Assembly (NCBI GenBank): GCA_040755755.1
Contig: JBFLZW010000055.1
Span: 106,444 to 170,443, forward strand
Source of the DNA: a bacterium
GTDB taxonomy: Bacteria > SZUA-182 > DTGQ01
Direction: 5' to 3'
DNA length: 64,000 bases
Under the pieces are notes generated by a model, which did not search any database, was not told the origin of the DNA, and worked only from the letters and a program-made list of their open reading frames with translations. Each line of letters starts with the position of its first letter. The first letter of the stretch is position 1. Made by a program: the position numbers and the translations under genes. This document shows, one piece after another, positions 18,466 to 26,730 of the stretch.

Positions 18466-18813
18466 TTAATTATCCGTTCTTACCAGATCCTCGAACAGTC
18501 TGCTGCGCAGATCAGCCAGCACTCGCTCGCGGTTCTTCCGGCTATGCTCCCTGATCCAGAGAAGGATCTCATCCTTTTCCGCAATGATCCTGGCTACCTC
18601 TTCTTCTCCTTCCATTTTGAGGCGTTGCTCCAGGGATTCCCGCTCTTTCTGGAGATCCTCCCGGGTTTTCTCAATCAGCCTGCGGGCATCTGCTCTGGCC
18701 TGAAGAACAATCTGATTTCCTTTCTCTTTTGCCTCTTCCAGAACCTTCCCGGCATTTCTTTCCACTCCCAGCATTTCTTCGATAATGGCGCTGTTCTCAG
18801 CTACCCCCTGCAT
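18466..18813 (-). CDS. V/A-type ATP synthase peripheral stalk subunit G/H
   Basis: A 115-residue, almost wholly helical charged protein (ERNAGKVLEEAKEKGNQI, ADARRLIEKTREDLQKERES), the size and style of the G/H stalk subunit that forms a right-handed coiled coil with E. It is the first gene of the operon and lies three bases before subunit C. Sequence conservation in this family is low, so position and composition carry the assignment. A TATAAT-like element (plus-strand ATTATA 18874-18879) about 60 bp upstream could be its -10 box, but no good -35 was found. Confidence 0.8.
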   Translation of the reverse strand: MQGVAENSAIIEEMLGVERNAGKVLEEAKEKGNQIVLQARADARRLIEKTREDLQKERESLEQRLKMEGEEEVARIIAEKDEILLWIREHSRKNRERVLADLRSRLFEDLVRTDN

Positions 18814-19167
18814 ATGATTGACCTCGCTCTCATGATAAATATTGGTTAACCACCCAATCCGGAATACCGAAAAATTATATTTCTCCCCTGGATTTTTCCT
18901 CTTTGAAGAGCAAAATTAATGCCTGTGTCATAATTTTTGAACCAGTCAATAAGCTATTGAATCTTAATTTTTATTGCTTGAAAGATGTGCCTCTTGTCAC
19001 AATCAGGGCTGACATGACCATAAATATTATGGACCATGAAGCAGGCTTTTTAGTGGAGGCTGGAGAGACTGTCATAGAAATTACGGGGGGTATGGAGAGA
19101 ATATAAAATTTATGATCGAGATCATAAATTTTATTACCAGCTCAAGACAGGGGAAAAAAGGAAGGTT
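18814..19167. other. Intergenic region upstream of the ATPase operon with a 32-bp palindrome
   Basis: 354 bp without a convincing gene. At 19103-19134 lies a perfect inverted repeat: 15-base arms ATAAAATTTATGATC and GATCATAAATTTTAT, separated by GA. It is AT-rich and not followed by a T-run on either strand. This argues for a protein-binding operator rather than a factor-independent terminator. It sits about 290 bp before the first ATPase start codon and 34 bp after the stop of the gene upstream. Confidence 0.75.
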
Positions 19168-19992
19168 TTAATAACCGCGCTGTTGGTGACCAGAAAGGGA
19201 TTGAATGAAACATCTTCCCTTCTTGCTGCTGCTTTTCGGTATTCCTAAGCCCCAGGGATCTACAATTACTCCTTCATGGCCCGTTTCATTCTGGATATCA
19301 GAGTCATGAGCAGGATTATTATCCCTGAGAGTTACGGTGATACTTTGCTTATAGTTTTGCTTCGGCAGATTAGCGGTATCATATTTCCAGTAATCACCAT
19401 CTCCGATATCATAGCCGATCTGGGCCAGCCATTGCTTATCATAGTAACGGCAGAGCCTGGCATGGGGACTGACCAGCATGTTATGAAAGAAAATTTTCAG
19501 GGTCACTTCGTCTTCGCCTTCATCATCCAGGCCTTCAATCCGAAACGAAATAAAACCATAGGGAAACTCTGGATCCGTAATCTCTCTCTTCGGACGGTTT
19601 GGATCGTTTTCGCTTACTATATGAACATCCCGAAAGACACCTTTATCAATTTTCATGGTGATTCTGTGGTCTTTTTTTTCACCTTCTTTGATGAGCAGCG
19701 AACAGAGATTAGGGTCACGGTAGGCAATCCCATTATAGGTCCCCACCGATGGTCCATTACCCTCATCCGTATCACTGATACCGTCTCCGTCAGTATCTGT
19801 TGCATCAACATTCTGTTCAGACAAAAACCGCTCCCCTCCACCTATCCCCCATTCATCAACATCCATCGGTTGCGAATCAGCAGCTTGGGCAAGCGGGGAG
19901 ACCATGATGAAGAGCATCATCGCTCCCCATGCCACCAGCCCCACCCACCAAAGAGCGGGCCTTCGATGATAACAATCCTGGTTTTCCGGCAT
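19168..19992 (-). CDS. Exported choice-of-anchor U-like protein
   Basis: A 274-residue exported protein. I chose ATG 19992 because GAGAGG lies ten bases upstream; an in-frame ATG 51 bp further up overlaps the preceding gene. A Sec signal (VGLVAWGAMMLFIMVSPLAQA, ending about residue 37) is followed by a Ca-binding-like DTDGDGISDTDEG segment as in thrombospondin type 3 repeats. The C-terminal half (YGFISFRIEGLDDEGEDEV, then WKYDTANL, TVTLRDNNPAHDSD, GVIVDPWGLG) has the pattern of choice-of-anchor U domains. The tail KGRCFIQSLSG recalls the start of the GCFIATAAYG-type C-terminal sorting motif but lacks the following hydrophobic helix, so anchoring may be lost. It follows the DUF4412 gene by 25 bp. 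Confidence 0.7.
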   Translation of the reverse strand: MPENQDCYHRRPALWWVGLVAWGAMMLFIMVSPLAQAADSQPMDVDEWGIGGGERFLSEQNVDATDTDGDGISDTDEGNGPSVGTYNGIAYRDPNLCSLLIKEGEKKDHRITMKIDKGVFRDVHIVSENDPNRPKREITDPEFPYGFISFRIEGLDDEGEDEVTLKIFFHNMLVSPHARLCRYYDKQWLAQIGYDIGDGDYWKYDTANLPKQNYKQSITVTLRDNNPAHDSDIQNETGHEGVIVDPWGLGIPKSSSKKGRCFIQSLSGHQQRGY

Positions 19993-20017
19993 AAATATAA
20001 GCCCTCTCAATTGAAAG

Positions 20018-20767
20018 TCATGGGCTGATCTTCGCATATTCAAAAGGAATCTGGAAAAATTCCGACTTAATCGGCCCTTTGGTGATTTTAGTCAATGTAC
20101 TTACTACCCTGACCTGTTTGCCTTGCAAGTTTGAGTCCATGATCACCTGTACCGGATAACCGGGATACTTGGCCAATTCTTCCATCATTTTCATCTTGCT
20201 GAACTTGGCCATTTTCTCGATCGCTTTTGATGAAATGTGAATTTCCTCTGTAAGCCAGCAGGTCGCTTTCATTTTATTGCCCTGGATTGTTGTATCCATT
20301 TGAACTTCGTAGCAATTCCAGTCCTTGATTTTCTTTTTTTCTCCAGTCCGCCTTGAGGTGATCATCGTTCGCTCATTGATCTGTTTCAGTTTATCCATCT
20401 CTGATGAAGCCTCTTTATAGGTTTTTTGGAGTTTGTTTAACTCGTAGGTCTTACCCTTGTCCATCAGAATCAAGGTAAACTGATCCTTATTTTCTTCGCT
20501 CTCAAACCGGATACGATCTCCTTTAAGCCAGACGGCCAGAAGTTTTTCCGGTCCTGCCAGTTCCCCATTAATAAAGGTCTGGCTTTTTTTCTCAAAATAA
20601 ATATCCTCCTGTGGAGGCTCTTTCTCCACCTTCTGGGAATTTCCCGCTTCCTCTATCTTTTTAGGGTTCCCCGCCTCCGGTTCGGCTGCTGCTCCGAGAT
20701 TGGCCCCGGAAAACTGTAAACAGGCTAACAATGCAATAAGGGCATAAATTACTTTTCTCTTACTCAT
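20018..20767 (-). CDS. Periplasmic DUF4412-like protein
   Basis: A 249-residue exported protein with a Sec signal (KRKVIYALIALLACLQFSGANLGAAA). A charged Glu/Lys/Pro-rich linker (about 30-58) precedes a beta-rich domain. In it, FINGELAGPEKLLAVWLKGDRIRFE, a Met-rich part and WNCYEVQM with TCWLTEEIHIS match the DUF4412 pattern, a fold related to LolA/LolB-type lipid-binding half-barrels. The function is unknown. It is co-oriented with, and 25 bp upstream of, the choice-of-anchor protein gene, which suggests a joint envelope role. Confidence 0.7.
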   Translation of the reverse strand: MSKRKVIYALIALLACLQFSGANLGAAAEPEAGNPKKIEEAGNSQKVEKEPPQEDIYFEKKSQTFINGELAGPEKLLAVWLKGDRIRFESEENKDQFTLILMDKGKTYELNKLQKTYKEASSEMDKLKQINERTMITSRRTGEKKKIKDWNCYEVQMDTTIQGNKMKATCWLTEEIHISSKAIEKMAKFSKMKMMEELAKYPGYPVQVIMDSNLQGKQVRVVSTLTKITKGPIKSEFFQIPFEYAKISP

Positions 20768-20799
20768 ACTTCCCTTCCTTCATCTGGTTCGACTTTTTG

Positions 20800-20824
20800 T
20801 TTACTGACCACTGGCCACTTACAC
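20800..20824. repeat. Dispersed ACTGACCACTGGCCACT repeat
   Basis: Contains TTTACTGACCACTGGCCACT, ending at the stop codon of the 79-residue protein gene. It belongs to the family at 3156-3189, 9075-9093, 14278-14383 and 51432-51471. Confidence 0.6.
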
Positions 20825-21063
20825 TACTTCTCCCACAGAGCCCAGGCGTCGAACAAAGAATTATATCGCAGCAGGTATTTCTCGTTGGTTTCGGTCAAAA
20901 CCTTAAAGTAATCCAGCTTGGGTTGAGTTGCCCGCATGCCGCCCTCATACCAGCGATCTAAAATTTCTTTGATCTTCATTGACTTTCCCTCCAGGACAAA
21001 ACGCCTGGGGCTCTCATTGGCCTTATATCCTGAATAGCAATTTACTTCGATTTTTTTCCACAT
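20824..21063 (-). CDS. Small conserved cytoplasmic protein
   Basis: A 79-residue protein with no signal or membrane segment. The pattern WKKIEVNCYSGYKANESPRR, then EILDRWYEGG, YFKV and LLRYNSLFDAWAL resembles a family of small uncharacterised proteins seen in Deltaproteobacteria and relatives. In these an aromatic Trp-Tyr-Glu-Gly-Gly turn and a final Asp-x-Trp motif are conserved. It may be a beta-barrel of SH3-like size. The function is unknown. It is co-oriented with the sensor kinase genes upstream. Confidence 0.65.
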   Translation of the reverse strand: MWKKIEVNCYSGYKANESPRRFVLEGKSMKIKEILDRWYEGGMRATQPKLDYFKVLTETNEKYLLRYNSLFDAWALWEK

Positions 21064-21121
21064 CTATAATATCTCCTGATTTAATTTTGCCGAATGACGA
21101 TCAATAATGATTTATCCTGTT

Positions 21122-22234
21122 TCATGCAGTCTCTACCTCTGGATGGATGGCCAGAGAAGCAGGAAAAAGAACCCGGAAACAAGTACCCTGTTCAAGCTCG
21201 CTCTGAACATCAAACGTAACCCCATAAGGCCGCATCAACTGATAGCTGCTGTAAAGACCAAGTCCTGTGCCCTTGATACCGCCTTCCCCCTGCCGGGACT
21301 TTGTGCTGTAAAACGGCTCAAACAGCTTGGGCATATCCTCTTTCCTGATCCCGCAGCCTGAATCAGCAATCTCAACAAAAAGTTGTTGCTCATTCCATCC
21401 GGTCTTGACTGACAGCCTCTTTGTTCGTGAGGTTTTCATAGCATCCAGGGCATTCTTGATCAAATTTGAAAAACATTGGCTCAGATCACTGTAAACCCCT
21501 TCAATCTCGGGAAGATCATCAGCCAGATTCACAACCTTCTCAACCTGATGCTTAAAGTCAAGGTCTACTTCAAAGAACTCCAGCTCTTCAGTCAATATTT
21601 GGTTAAGGTTGATTCTTGATTTTTTCCGGTCATGTTCTTTCCGGGTATTATCCAGCATGCCGGAGATAATAGCATACATCTTGTTGGCCGCAGAGAGCAT
21701 TTTGTCCAGTCTCGCTTCCTCTGGATATTTTGCCTTGAGAAATTCGGCATAGGCAATAATACAGCTCAGTGGATTATTAAGATTATGGGCAAATCCAGCG
21801 GTTAGCCTCCCCAGGGCCGCCATTTTCTCTTCCTGACCTTTCTTTCGCAATTCCTCGATCATTCGTTCTTTCTGCCGAATGGCCTTTTCCACCACCTCCA
21901 ATAATTTCTCATTATTCACTGGTTTGGTTACATAGTCGAAGGCTCCTATGCGCATCACGCTGATAGCGGTTTCCAGCTCTAAAAAGCCGGTCAGCATAAT
22001 TACCGGAACCAGGGGATAATGAGAGCGAATTTGCTCCAGCACTTTTTCACCATCCATTTCCGGCATCTTGATATCGCAGATCACCACCTCGATTTCCTGG
22101 TGAGAGGATAGAATTTCCAATCCTTTTCGTCCGTTTTCCGCGGTAAAAGCGGAATATCCCTCAAACCGGAATACATTGCTCAGCATCTTTGAAATACTGA
22201 TATCATCATCGATAAGCAGGATCTTATGACCCAT
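21122..22234 (-). CDS. Response-regulator/histidine-kinase hybrid (REC-HisKA-HATPase)
   Basis: A 370-residue protein from ATG 22234 (MGHKILLIDDD). Residues 1-120 are a receiver domain with acidic pair Asp10/Asp11, phospho-acceptor Asp54 (VICDIKMPEMDG) and Lys104 (YVTKPVN). A short coiled coil leads to the dimerisation helix with H-box GFAHNLNNPL at His150 and then an HATPase domain with N-box NLIKNALDAM, G1 DSGCGIRKEDMPKLF, the phenylalanine box EPFYSTKS and G2 GTGLGLYSSY. The residue after the phospho-acceptor His is Asn instead of the usual Glu. The gene overlaps the upstream kinase gene, so the pair is translated together and probably forms a phosphorelay in which this protein receives phosphate from its partner. 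Confidence 0.88.
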   Translation of the reverse strand: MGHKILLIDDDISISKMLSNVFRFEGYSAFTAENGRKGLEILSSHQEIEVVICDIKMPEMDGEKVLEQIRSHYPLVPVIMLTGFLELETAISVMRIGAFDYVTKPVNNEKLLEVVEKAIRQKERMIEELRKKGQEEKMAALGRLTAGFAHNLNNPLSCIIAYAEFLKAKYPEEARLDKMLSAANKMYAIISGMLDNTRKEHDRKKSRINLNQILTEELEFFEVDLDFKHQVEKVVNLADDLPEIEGVYSDLSQCFSNLIKNALDAMKTSRTKRLSVKTGWNEQQLFVEIADSGCGIRKEDMPKLFEPFYSTKSRQGEGGIKGTGLGLYSSYQLMRPYGVTFDVQSELEQGTCFRVLFPASLAIHPEVETA

Positions 22235-23789
22235 GACCGTGATTTTCCCCCTCATGAGAAGGTGTAGCTGCCGGGAACCGTAAGAGGAATGAGGTTCCCT
22301 CTTCCCTCCTGGTTTTTACCTGAATATCACCCTTGTACTGGTTAACGAGCCGGTAAACCACATTCAATCCCAGTCCTGTACCCTTCCCCGGATCTTTGGT
22401 AGTGAAAAAAGGATCAAAAATATAAGGCAGATTCTCCTGACTGATGCCGCATCCAGTATCCTGAATTCGGATATGCACAAAATTATCCTGCTGATGAGTC
22501 TCAAGACGTATTGTCCCCCGGCCTTGCATTGCATCCACTGCATTAATGATCAGGTTAACGAAAATCTGCTGGAACTGGTTAAAATTCCCAGGAACCAGGC
22601 CGGTTTCCTGATAGTCTCTCTGAATTTCGATCGCCTGCATATTCCGTACATGTGAAGACATGGTGATTGATTCTTCCAGGACCTGACTGATATCAATCAA
22701 TGAGACCTTCTGGTTCTGGATGCCGCGAATATAGAGAGAAAGGTCCTTGATAATATTGGCCATTTTTTCCGCACATTCCTTGACCTGGCTGGCAATCTCG
22801 ACGATGATTTCCCGATCATCCGCTTTTTTTATCAGGTAATTTGCCCCGGAGAGTATCACCTGGAGGGGATTGTTGATCTCATGGGCAACGCCGGAGGCCA
22901 GAATACCCAATCCAGCCAGATTTTCCGCCCTTCTCACTCCCTCCTCAAGCTCTTTGATCTTTGAAATGTCCTGCGTATAGACAAGCACATTATGTACCTG
23001 ACCGAGCTCGGTTTTGATCGGGATATAGTGGATATTGACATACCGCCGGTTTTCCCGGGCACTTTTGGAACAACGGCAGTCGTTATCGAAAGGAATATTC
23101 AGGTCTGTTTTGGTTACCCCTTCCTGAAATACGGCAGGCGCCTTGCAGGCCGGGCAATGTGATGATCGGTTGGCAATAACCTGATAGCAGTATTTCTCGA
23201 TCAGGTCTTTTGGCGTTTTGCCTAAATAAAACGCCTGGGTTTTATTGACTGCTTTAATTCGATACTCATGATCGATCATAAAGAGACTGTCGATGATTTC
23301 GTCAAAGATTCCAAGGAGCTTGTTCTTACTTCGCTCTATCATCTTGCGCAGATGAACTTCGGAGGAATTTTGAAGGCTCAGGATTCTCAGACACTCTGAT
23401 GCACATTGATCAGTCTTACGGATCCAACTGACATCGAGAAGGGTTTCCAGGGCACCAATAAGTCTTCCCTGATCATCTTTCAGCGGATAGACTCCCCGCT
23501 CTACGGCTATGTGGCTTCCATCCTTACGGCGAAGAGAGCTTTTCCGAAGACAAGGGTTATGCTGCCCCGCCGCAGACAGAAAAGTACACGGCATCCGGCA
23601 ATCGGTAAACCGGAGAAGACTGCAGGACTTTTCCACCATCTCATCAGGTGAGTATCCGGTGATATACTCTGCCATAAGATTATAATAGATGATTTTCCCT
23701 TCGATATCGATAATGAGTGCCGCTACCGGTAGCGAGGAAAGTATTTGTTGTAAAAGCCTCTGGTTTGGCTCGACCAGTGATTCGATCAT
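22224..23789 (-). CDS. PAS-domain sensor histidine kinase
   Basis: A 521-residue kinase from ATG 23789; an in-frame TTG ten codons earlier is an alternative. It has no membrane segment, so it is a cytoplasmic sensor. Two PAS domains (about 10-130 and 160-290) contain several Cys: CRMPC in the first, and HCPAC and CRCSK in the second. This suggests redox or metal sensing. The kinase core has H-box GVAHEINNPLQ, N-box NLIINAVDAMQ, G1 DTGCGISQENLPYIFDPFF, and G2 GKGTGLGLNVVYRL. The gene ends inside the start of the downstream REC-kinase gene. The signal and output are unknown; no DNA-binding regulator is adjacent. Confidence 0.9.
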   Translation of the reverse strand: MIESLVEPNQRLLQQILSSLPVAALIIDIEGKIIYYNLMAEYITGYSPDEMVEKSCSLLRFTDCRMPCTFLSAAGQHNPCLRKSSLRRKDGSHIAVERGVYPLKDDQGRLIGALETLLDVSWIRKTDQCASECLRILSLQNSSEVHLRKMIERSKNKLLGIFDEIIDSLFMIDHEYRIKAVNKTQAFYLGKTPKDLIEKYCYQVIANRSSHCPACKAPAVFQEGVTKTDLNIPFDNDCRCSKSARENRRYVNIHYIPIKTELGQVHNVLVYTQDISKIKELEEGVRRAENLAGLGILASGVAHEINNPLQVILSGANYLIKKADDREIIVEIASQVKECAEKMANIIKDLSLYIRGIQNQKVSLIDISQVLEESITMSSHVRNMQAIEIQRDYQETGLVPGNFNQFQQIFVNLIINAVDAMQGRGTIRLETHQQDNFVHIRIQDTGCGISQENLPYIFDPFFTTKDPGKGTGLGLNVVYRLVNQYKGDIQVKTRREEGTSFLLRFPAATPSHEGENHGHGS

Positions 23790-23919
23790 TCTATTCTCTT
23801 TATTTCTATTTCTGATCAACCCTTAAATACTTTATCGATCCCTTTTGGGAAAACTTTGAAAGGGAAGATCAATCGTCTGCCGGACTGAAAAAACTGAATA
23901 AAGGCGAGCTCACGATCTA

Positions 23920-24975
23920 TCAGCTCTTTTCGACACCGAACTTCGTGGTAACTTGTTTTTTAATATATCGATCCACCATCATGGACAGGGCATCTTTATC
24001 ATCCCCGCTTGCCAGGGCTTTGAAAATCCCCAGTGGAAGACGAAAACCGCCCTGATCATACCTGCCCCCGTACTCTCCGATGACCACATCGGGAAAAGTA
24101 CTTTGAATGAACTTTTCCGGCTGAATCACATCACTGTTCGTCCGCAAAGAGCAATCGATATACTCACCAACGATTCCATAGACCATTACCGTATCGATTC
24201 CAGCCCGTTTCAGCAGAAAGTCAGCAGCCTGGGGAATGGCATCCCGGTCTTCTTTCCGAACCACTCCTGCAGCAGCCAATAAAAAATTTCCGTACAGAGT
24301 CTTCCGCTGATAAGCCTGGAATATGATATCCATGGTCGCCGGGGACAGATTTTGCTGGGAAATTTTTCCCAAAAGCTCCGCATCGGCATACTTGCGAAGA
24401 TAGGCCATGGACAGATAATCACTTTCCTGGGCCATAATAAGATCATTCGTGTCTACCCGGATTCCATGCATCAATGCAGTAGCAATAGACATGCTTTCTT
24501 CCTCAAGAGTCTCCAGTAAATTCAGCCTCTGAAGATATTCGGCATATATCGTGGCCGTCGAGCCTACGTTCTTTCGGATATCGATGAAATCCGCCCGTAA
24601 AGACCCGAATTGATCGTGGTGATCGACGATCGAGGCAACCGGCTTGCCTTTCAGCAGGTCAACCAGCTTGATATCCGGCCTTTGGGAATCCACCAGGGCT
24701 ATCGCCGCATACTCTTCCAAAGGAAAACCAGGGTGATAGAGTTCCAGCTCAATACCCAGCAGTTTCAGTAGGGCCCGGTTTTCCTGGTGACTTACCTCTT
24801 CAACGTGCAAAATAGTGGAGGCGATACCCCAGGAGTTAAGGATGGCCTTATGAGCAAGAGCCGAAGAGATGCTATCCGAATCCGGAGCCCCCCGCAGCAC
24901 CAGTAAAATTTTCTGACTGCCATAAGTCATCATCTTTTCATGTAATTCATTAACTTTCCCTAGATCACTATCCAT
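23920..24975 (-). CDS. DHH-family phosphoesterase (NrnA-like)
   Basis: A 351-residue DHH-DHHA1 protein, the size of NrnA-type oligoribonuclease/pAp phosphatases, which hydrolyse nanoRNA, pAp or cyclic dinucleotides. The DHH motif is VDHHDQFGSL at about residue 117, and another acidic motif is VALVDSQRPD-like (IALVDSQRPDIK). The first metal motif reads RGAPDSDSISSA in place of the common H-x-x-PDGDA. The C-terminal DHHA1 loop reads GEYGGRYDQGGFRLPLG instead of GGGH-x-x-AAG. The variant is self-consistent and probably a distinct subfamily. The substrate is therefore uncertain. The gene stands alone between the kinases and the oxidase gene. Confidence 0.82.
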   Translation of the reverse strand: MDSDLGKVNELHEKMMTYGSQKILLVLRGAPDSDSISSALAHKAILNSWGIASTILHVEEVSHQENRALLKLLGIELELYHPGFPLEEYAAIALVDSQRPDIKLVDLLKGKPVASIVDHHDQFGSLRADFIDIRKNVGSTATIYAEYLQRLNLLETLEEESMSIATALMHGIRVDTNDLIMAQESDYLSMAYLRKYADAELLGKISQQNLSPATMDIIFQAYQRKTLYGNFLLAAAGVVRKEDRDAIPQAADFLLKRAGIDTVMVYGIVGEYIDCSLRTNSDVIQPEKFIQSTFPDVVIGEYGGRYDQGGFRLPLGIFKALASGDDKDALSMMVDRYIKKQVTTKFGVEKS

Positions 24976-25087
24976 AATCGGTTCACCCTTGAGCAGTGTG
25001 AAGAACTGCCTTAGTGTACCTTTTTATTATATAACAAATCTTCCGTAAAAAAAAGCTGACCTCACTATTCCCCCTTTTGTCAGCCAT

Positions 25088-26716
25088 TCATGGGTGCTCA
25101 CCAGGATACGGCAGGAAATTTTCTGGAAAAACATTTCCCCGGTTCAATATTCCCTTGGGATCAAGGATGAGCTTGATTCGGACCATTTCCTGTATCCCCT
25201 GTGAGCCATAGAGTTTTTCAAGAAGGCGGTGCTTCAGCTTTCCGATACCGTGTTCCGCCGATATTGTTCCTCCGCGAGAGACAGCCCAGGTGGCAAATTC
25301 AAGGCTTAATTCCTGTGCCCGAAGCATTTCCTCATCGGTCCCTGGCAGGATATTCAAGTGGAGATGACACTCCCCTATGTGCCCGAAGATAACATACTCA
25401 AGTCCCTGCTCCTCAATCCGGGTCCGGTAGAGGTTGAGCATCTCGTCCAGAGAAGATTCCGGCACGGCAATATCTGCACTGATCTTATGGATGCTCGGAT
25501 AGTGCCGCTTGCGCTCTCTGAAAATTTCATTCAGAATGTCGGGAAGAGCGTGACGAAAATTTTTCATCTTCTCCAGCTCCCGCTCATCGAATCCACCCCA
25601 GGTATCATCCATAATAACTCCCTCTTCCTCCAGAGCTGTCTGCCAGTGCTCATACAAGACCTCCAGTTCCCCTTCCGGGTAGAACTGTTCAAAAAATATG
25701 GCGCTTTTGGCATAGAGAGGAAAGTCAGGAAGCGGACTGCCGGGGCCATCCGAAAGACGTTTTTGCCGCAGCAGGAAAAGGGAATGCTCGTCGAAATACT
25801 CCAGGGCTATTGGATGAATCTTGCTGCTCGGATCAGATCGCAGCGCCCGGACTTTGTGAGCGAATCGAACAGCCCCGGATGGGTCCGGGAAGAAGGCGAT
25901 GCCGCTGAACGTATTGGCCGGTTTGGGAAGAAGCCTGAGCTCAAGATAAGTTATAACCCCTAATGTCCCCTCGGCGCCGATGAAAAGATCTAGCGGATCC
26001 ATGTCTGGTCTGGCAAAGTATCCGGCAGCACTCTTTACCTCCGGCATCCGGTAGGTCGGGATGGGAATCAGGAATTGTGATCCCTCTATTGTCCGAAGCT
26101 CGATGTTACCTGATTTGTCAGCCCGCTTTTCACCTCTCGATATATCCACAATTTCTCCCGTGGCCAGGACCACTCTCAAGCGTTGAACATAATTCCGGGT
26201 TGAACCATAAGCCAGTGATCGGGCACCGGATGAATTCGCGGCTACCGTGCCCCCCAGAGTGGCTGTGCCTTCGGTCGGATCAGGAGGGTAGAAGTAAGAA
26301 GTTACATCTTCCTGAAAATCTTTGAATTTTTCCCTATCTGCGATGTCTTCGAAATTTTTCGACCCTACCTGCCCTTGAAGAGACCGGAGAATAACACCCG
26401 GCTCTGCCTGGACCAGCCATTCTCCGCTTTTGTGGCACCTCTTTACCCCCAGTATCCGGTTCATTCTTTCCAGGACCAGAACCACACCCCCGTGCGGTAC
26501 CGCACCGCCAACAACTCCAGTGCGCGCTCCGGATACCGTCACTGCAGTTCCCGTTTTATGAAATTGAGCCAAAAGGGCGCTGACATCCTCTTCCCGTTCG
26601 GGAAAATACACTGCTGCTGCCTCACCGGCCGCAAGATGTGACTCATCCTGCAGATAGGGAGAGTCTGAAGTTGCAGTAAGAGTATAAATCTGTCTGATTT
26701 GCTCTTTACTTTCCAT
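25088..26716 (-). CDS. FAD-linked oxidase, glycolate/D-lactate dehydrogenase (GlcD/DLD) type
   Basis: A 542-residue flavoprotein of the VAO/PCMH family. The N-terminal FAD-binding domain shows TVSGARTGVVGGAVPHGGVV, the hallmark PPDPTEGTATLGGTVAANSS and GAEGTLGVITYLELRLLP. The C-terminal FAD-oxidase domain ends with GGTISAEHGIGKLK, whose His belongs to the active site, and GNVFP. Members oxidise D-2-hydroxyacids such as D-lactate or glycolate and pass electrons to an Fe-S subunit, quinone or cytochrome. No GlcE/GlcF partner lies nearby, so it may act as a single-subunit enzyme. It starts 14 bases after the U32 gene, forming a two-gene operon. Confidence 0.88.
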   Translation of the reverse strand: MESKEQIRQIYTLTATSDSPYLQDESHLAAGEAAAVYFPEREEDVSALLAQFHKTGTAVTVSGARTGVVGGAVPHGGVVLVLERMNRILGVKRCHKSGEWLVQAEPGVILRSLQGQVGSKNFEDIADREKFKDFQEDVTSYFYPPDPTEGTATLGGTVAANSSGARSLAYGSTRNYVQRLRVVLATGEIVDISRGEKRADKSGNIELRTIEGSQFLIPIPTYRMPEVKSAAGYFARPDMDPLDLFIGAEGTLGVITYLELRLLPKPANTFSGIAFFPDPSGAVRFAHKVRALRSDPSSKIHPIALEYFDEHSLFLLRQKRLSDGPGSPLPDFPLYAKSAIFFEQFYPEGELEVLYEHWQTALEEEGVIMDDTWGGFDERELEKMKNFRHALPDILNEIFRERKRHYPSIHKISADIAVPESSLDEMLNLYRTRIEEQGLEYVIFGHIGECHLHLNILPGTDEEMLRAQELSLEFATWAVSRGGTISAEHGIGKLKHRLLEKLYGSQGIQEMVRIKLILDPKGILNRGNVFPENFLPYPGEHP

Positions 26717-26730
26717 AAATGTTGGTTGAG

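Noticed and set aside
18903..19106. 67-codon ORF upstream of the ATPase operon
   Set aside because: No ribosome site, no recognisable pattern, and it ends at the 32-bp palindrome; probably chance.
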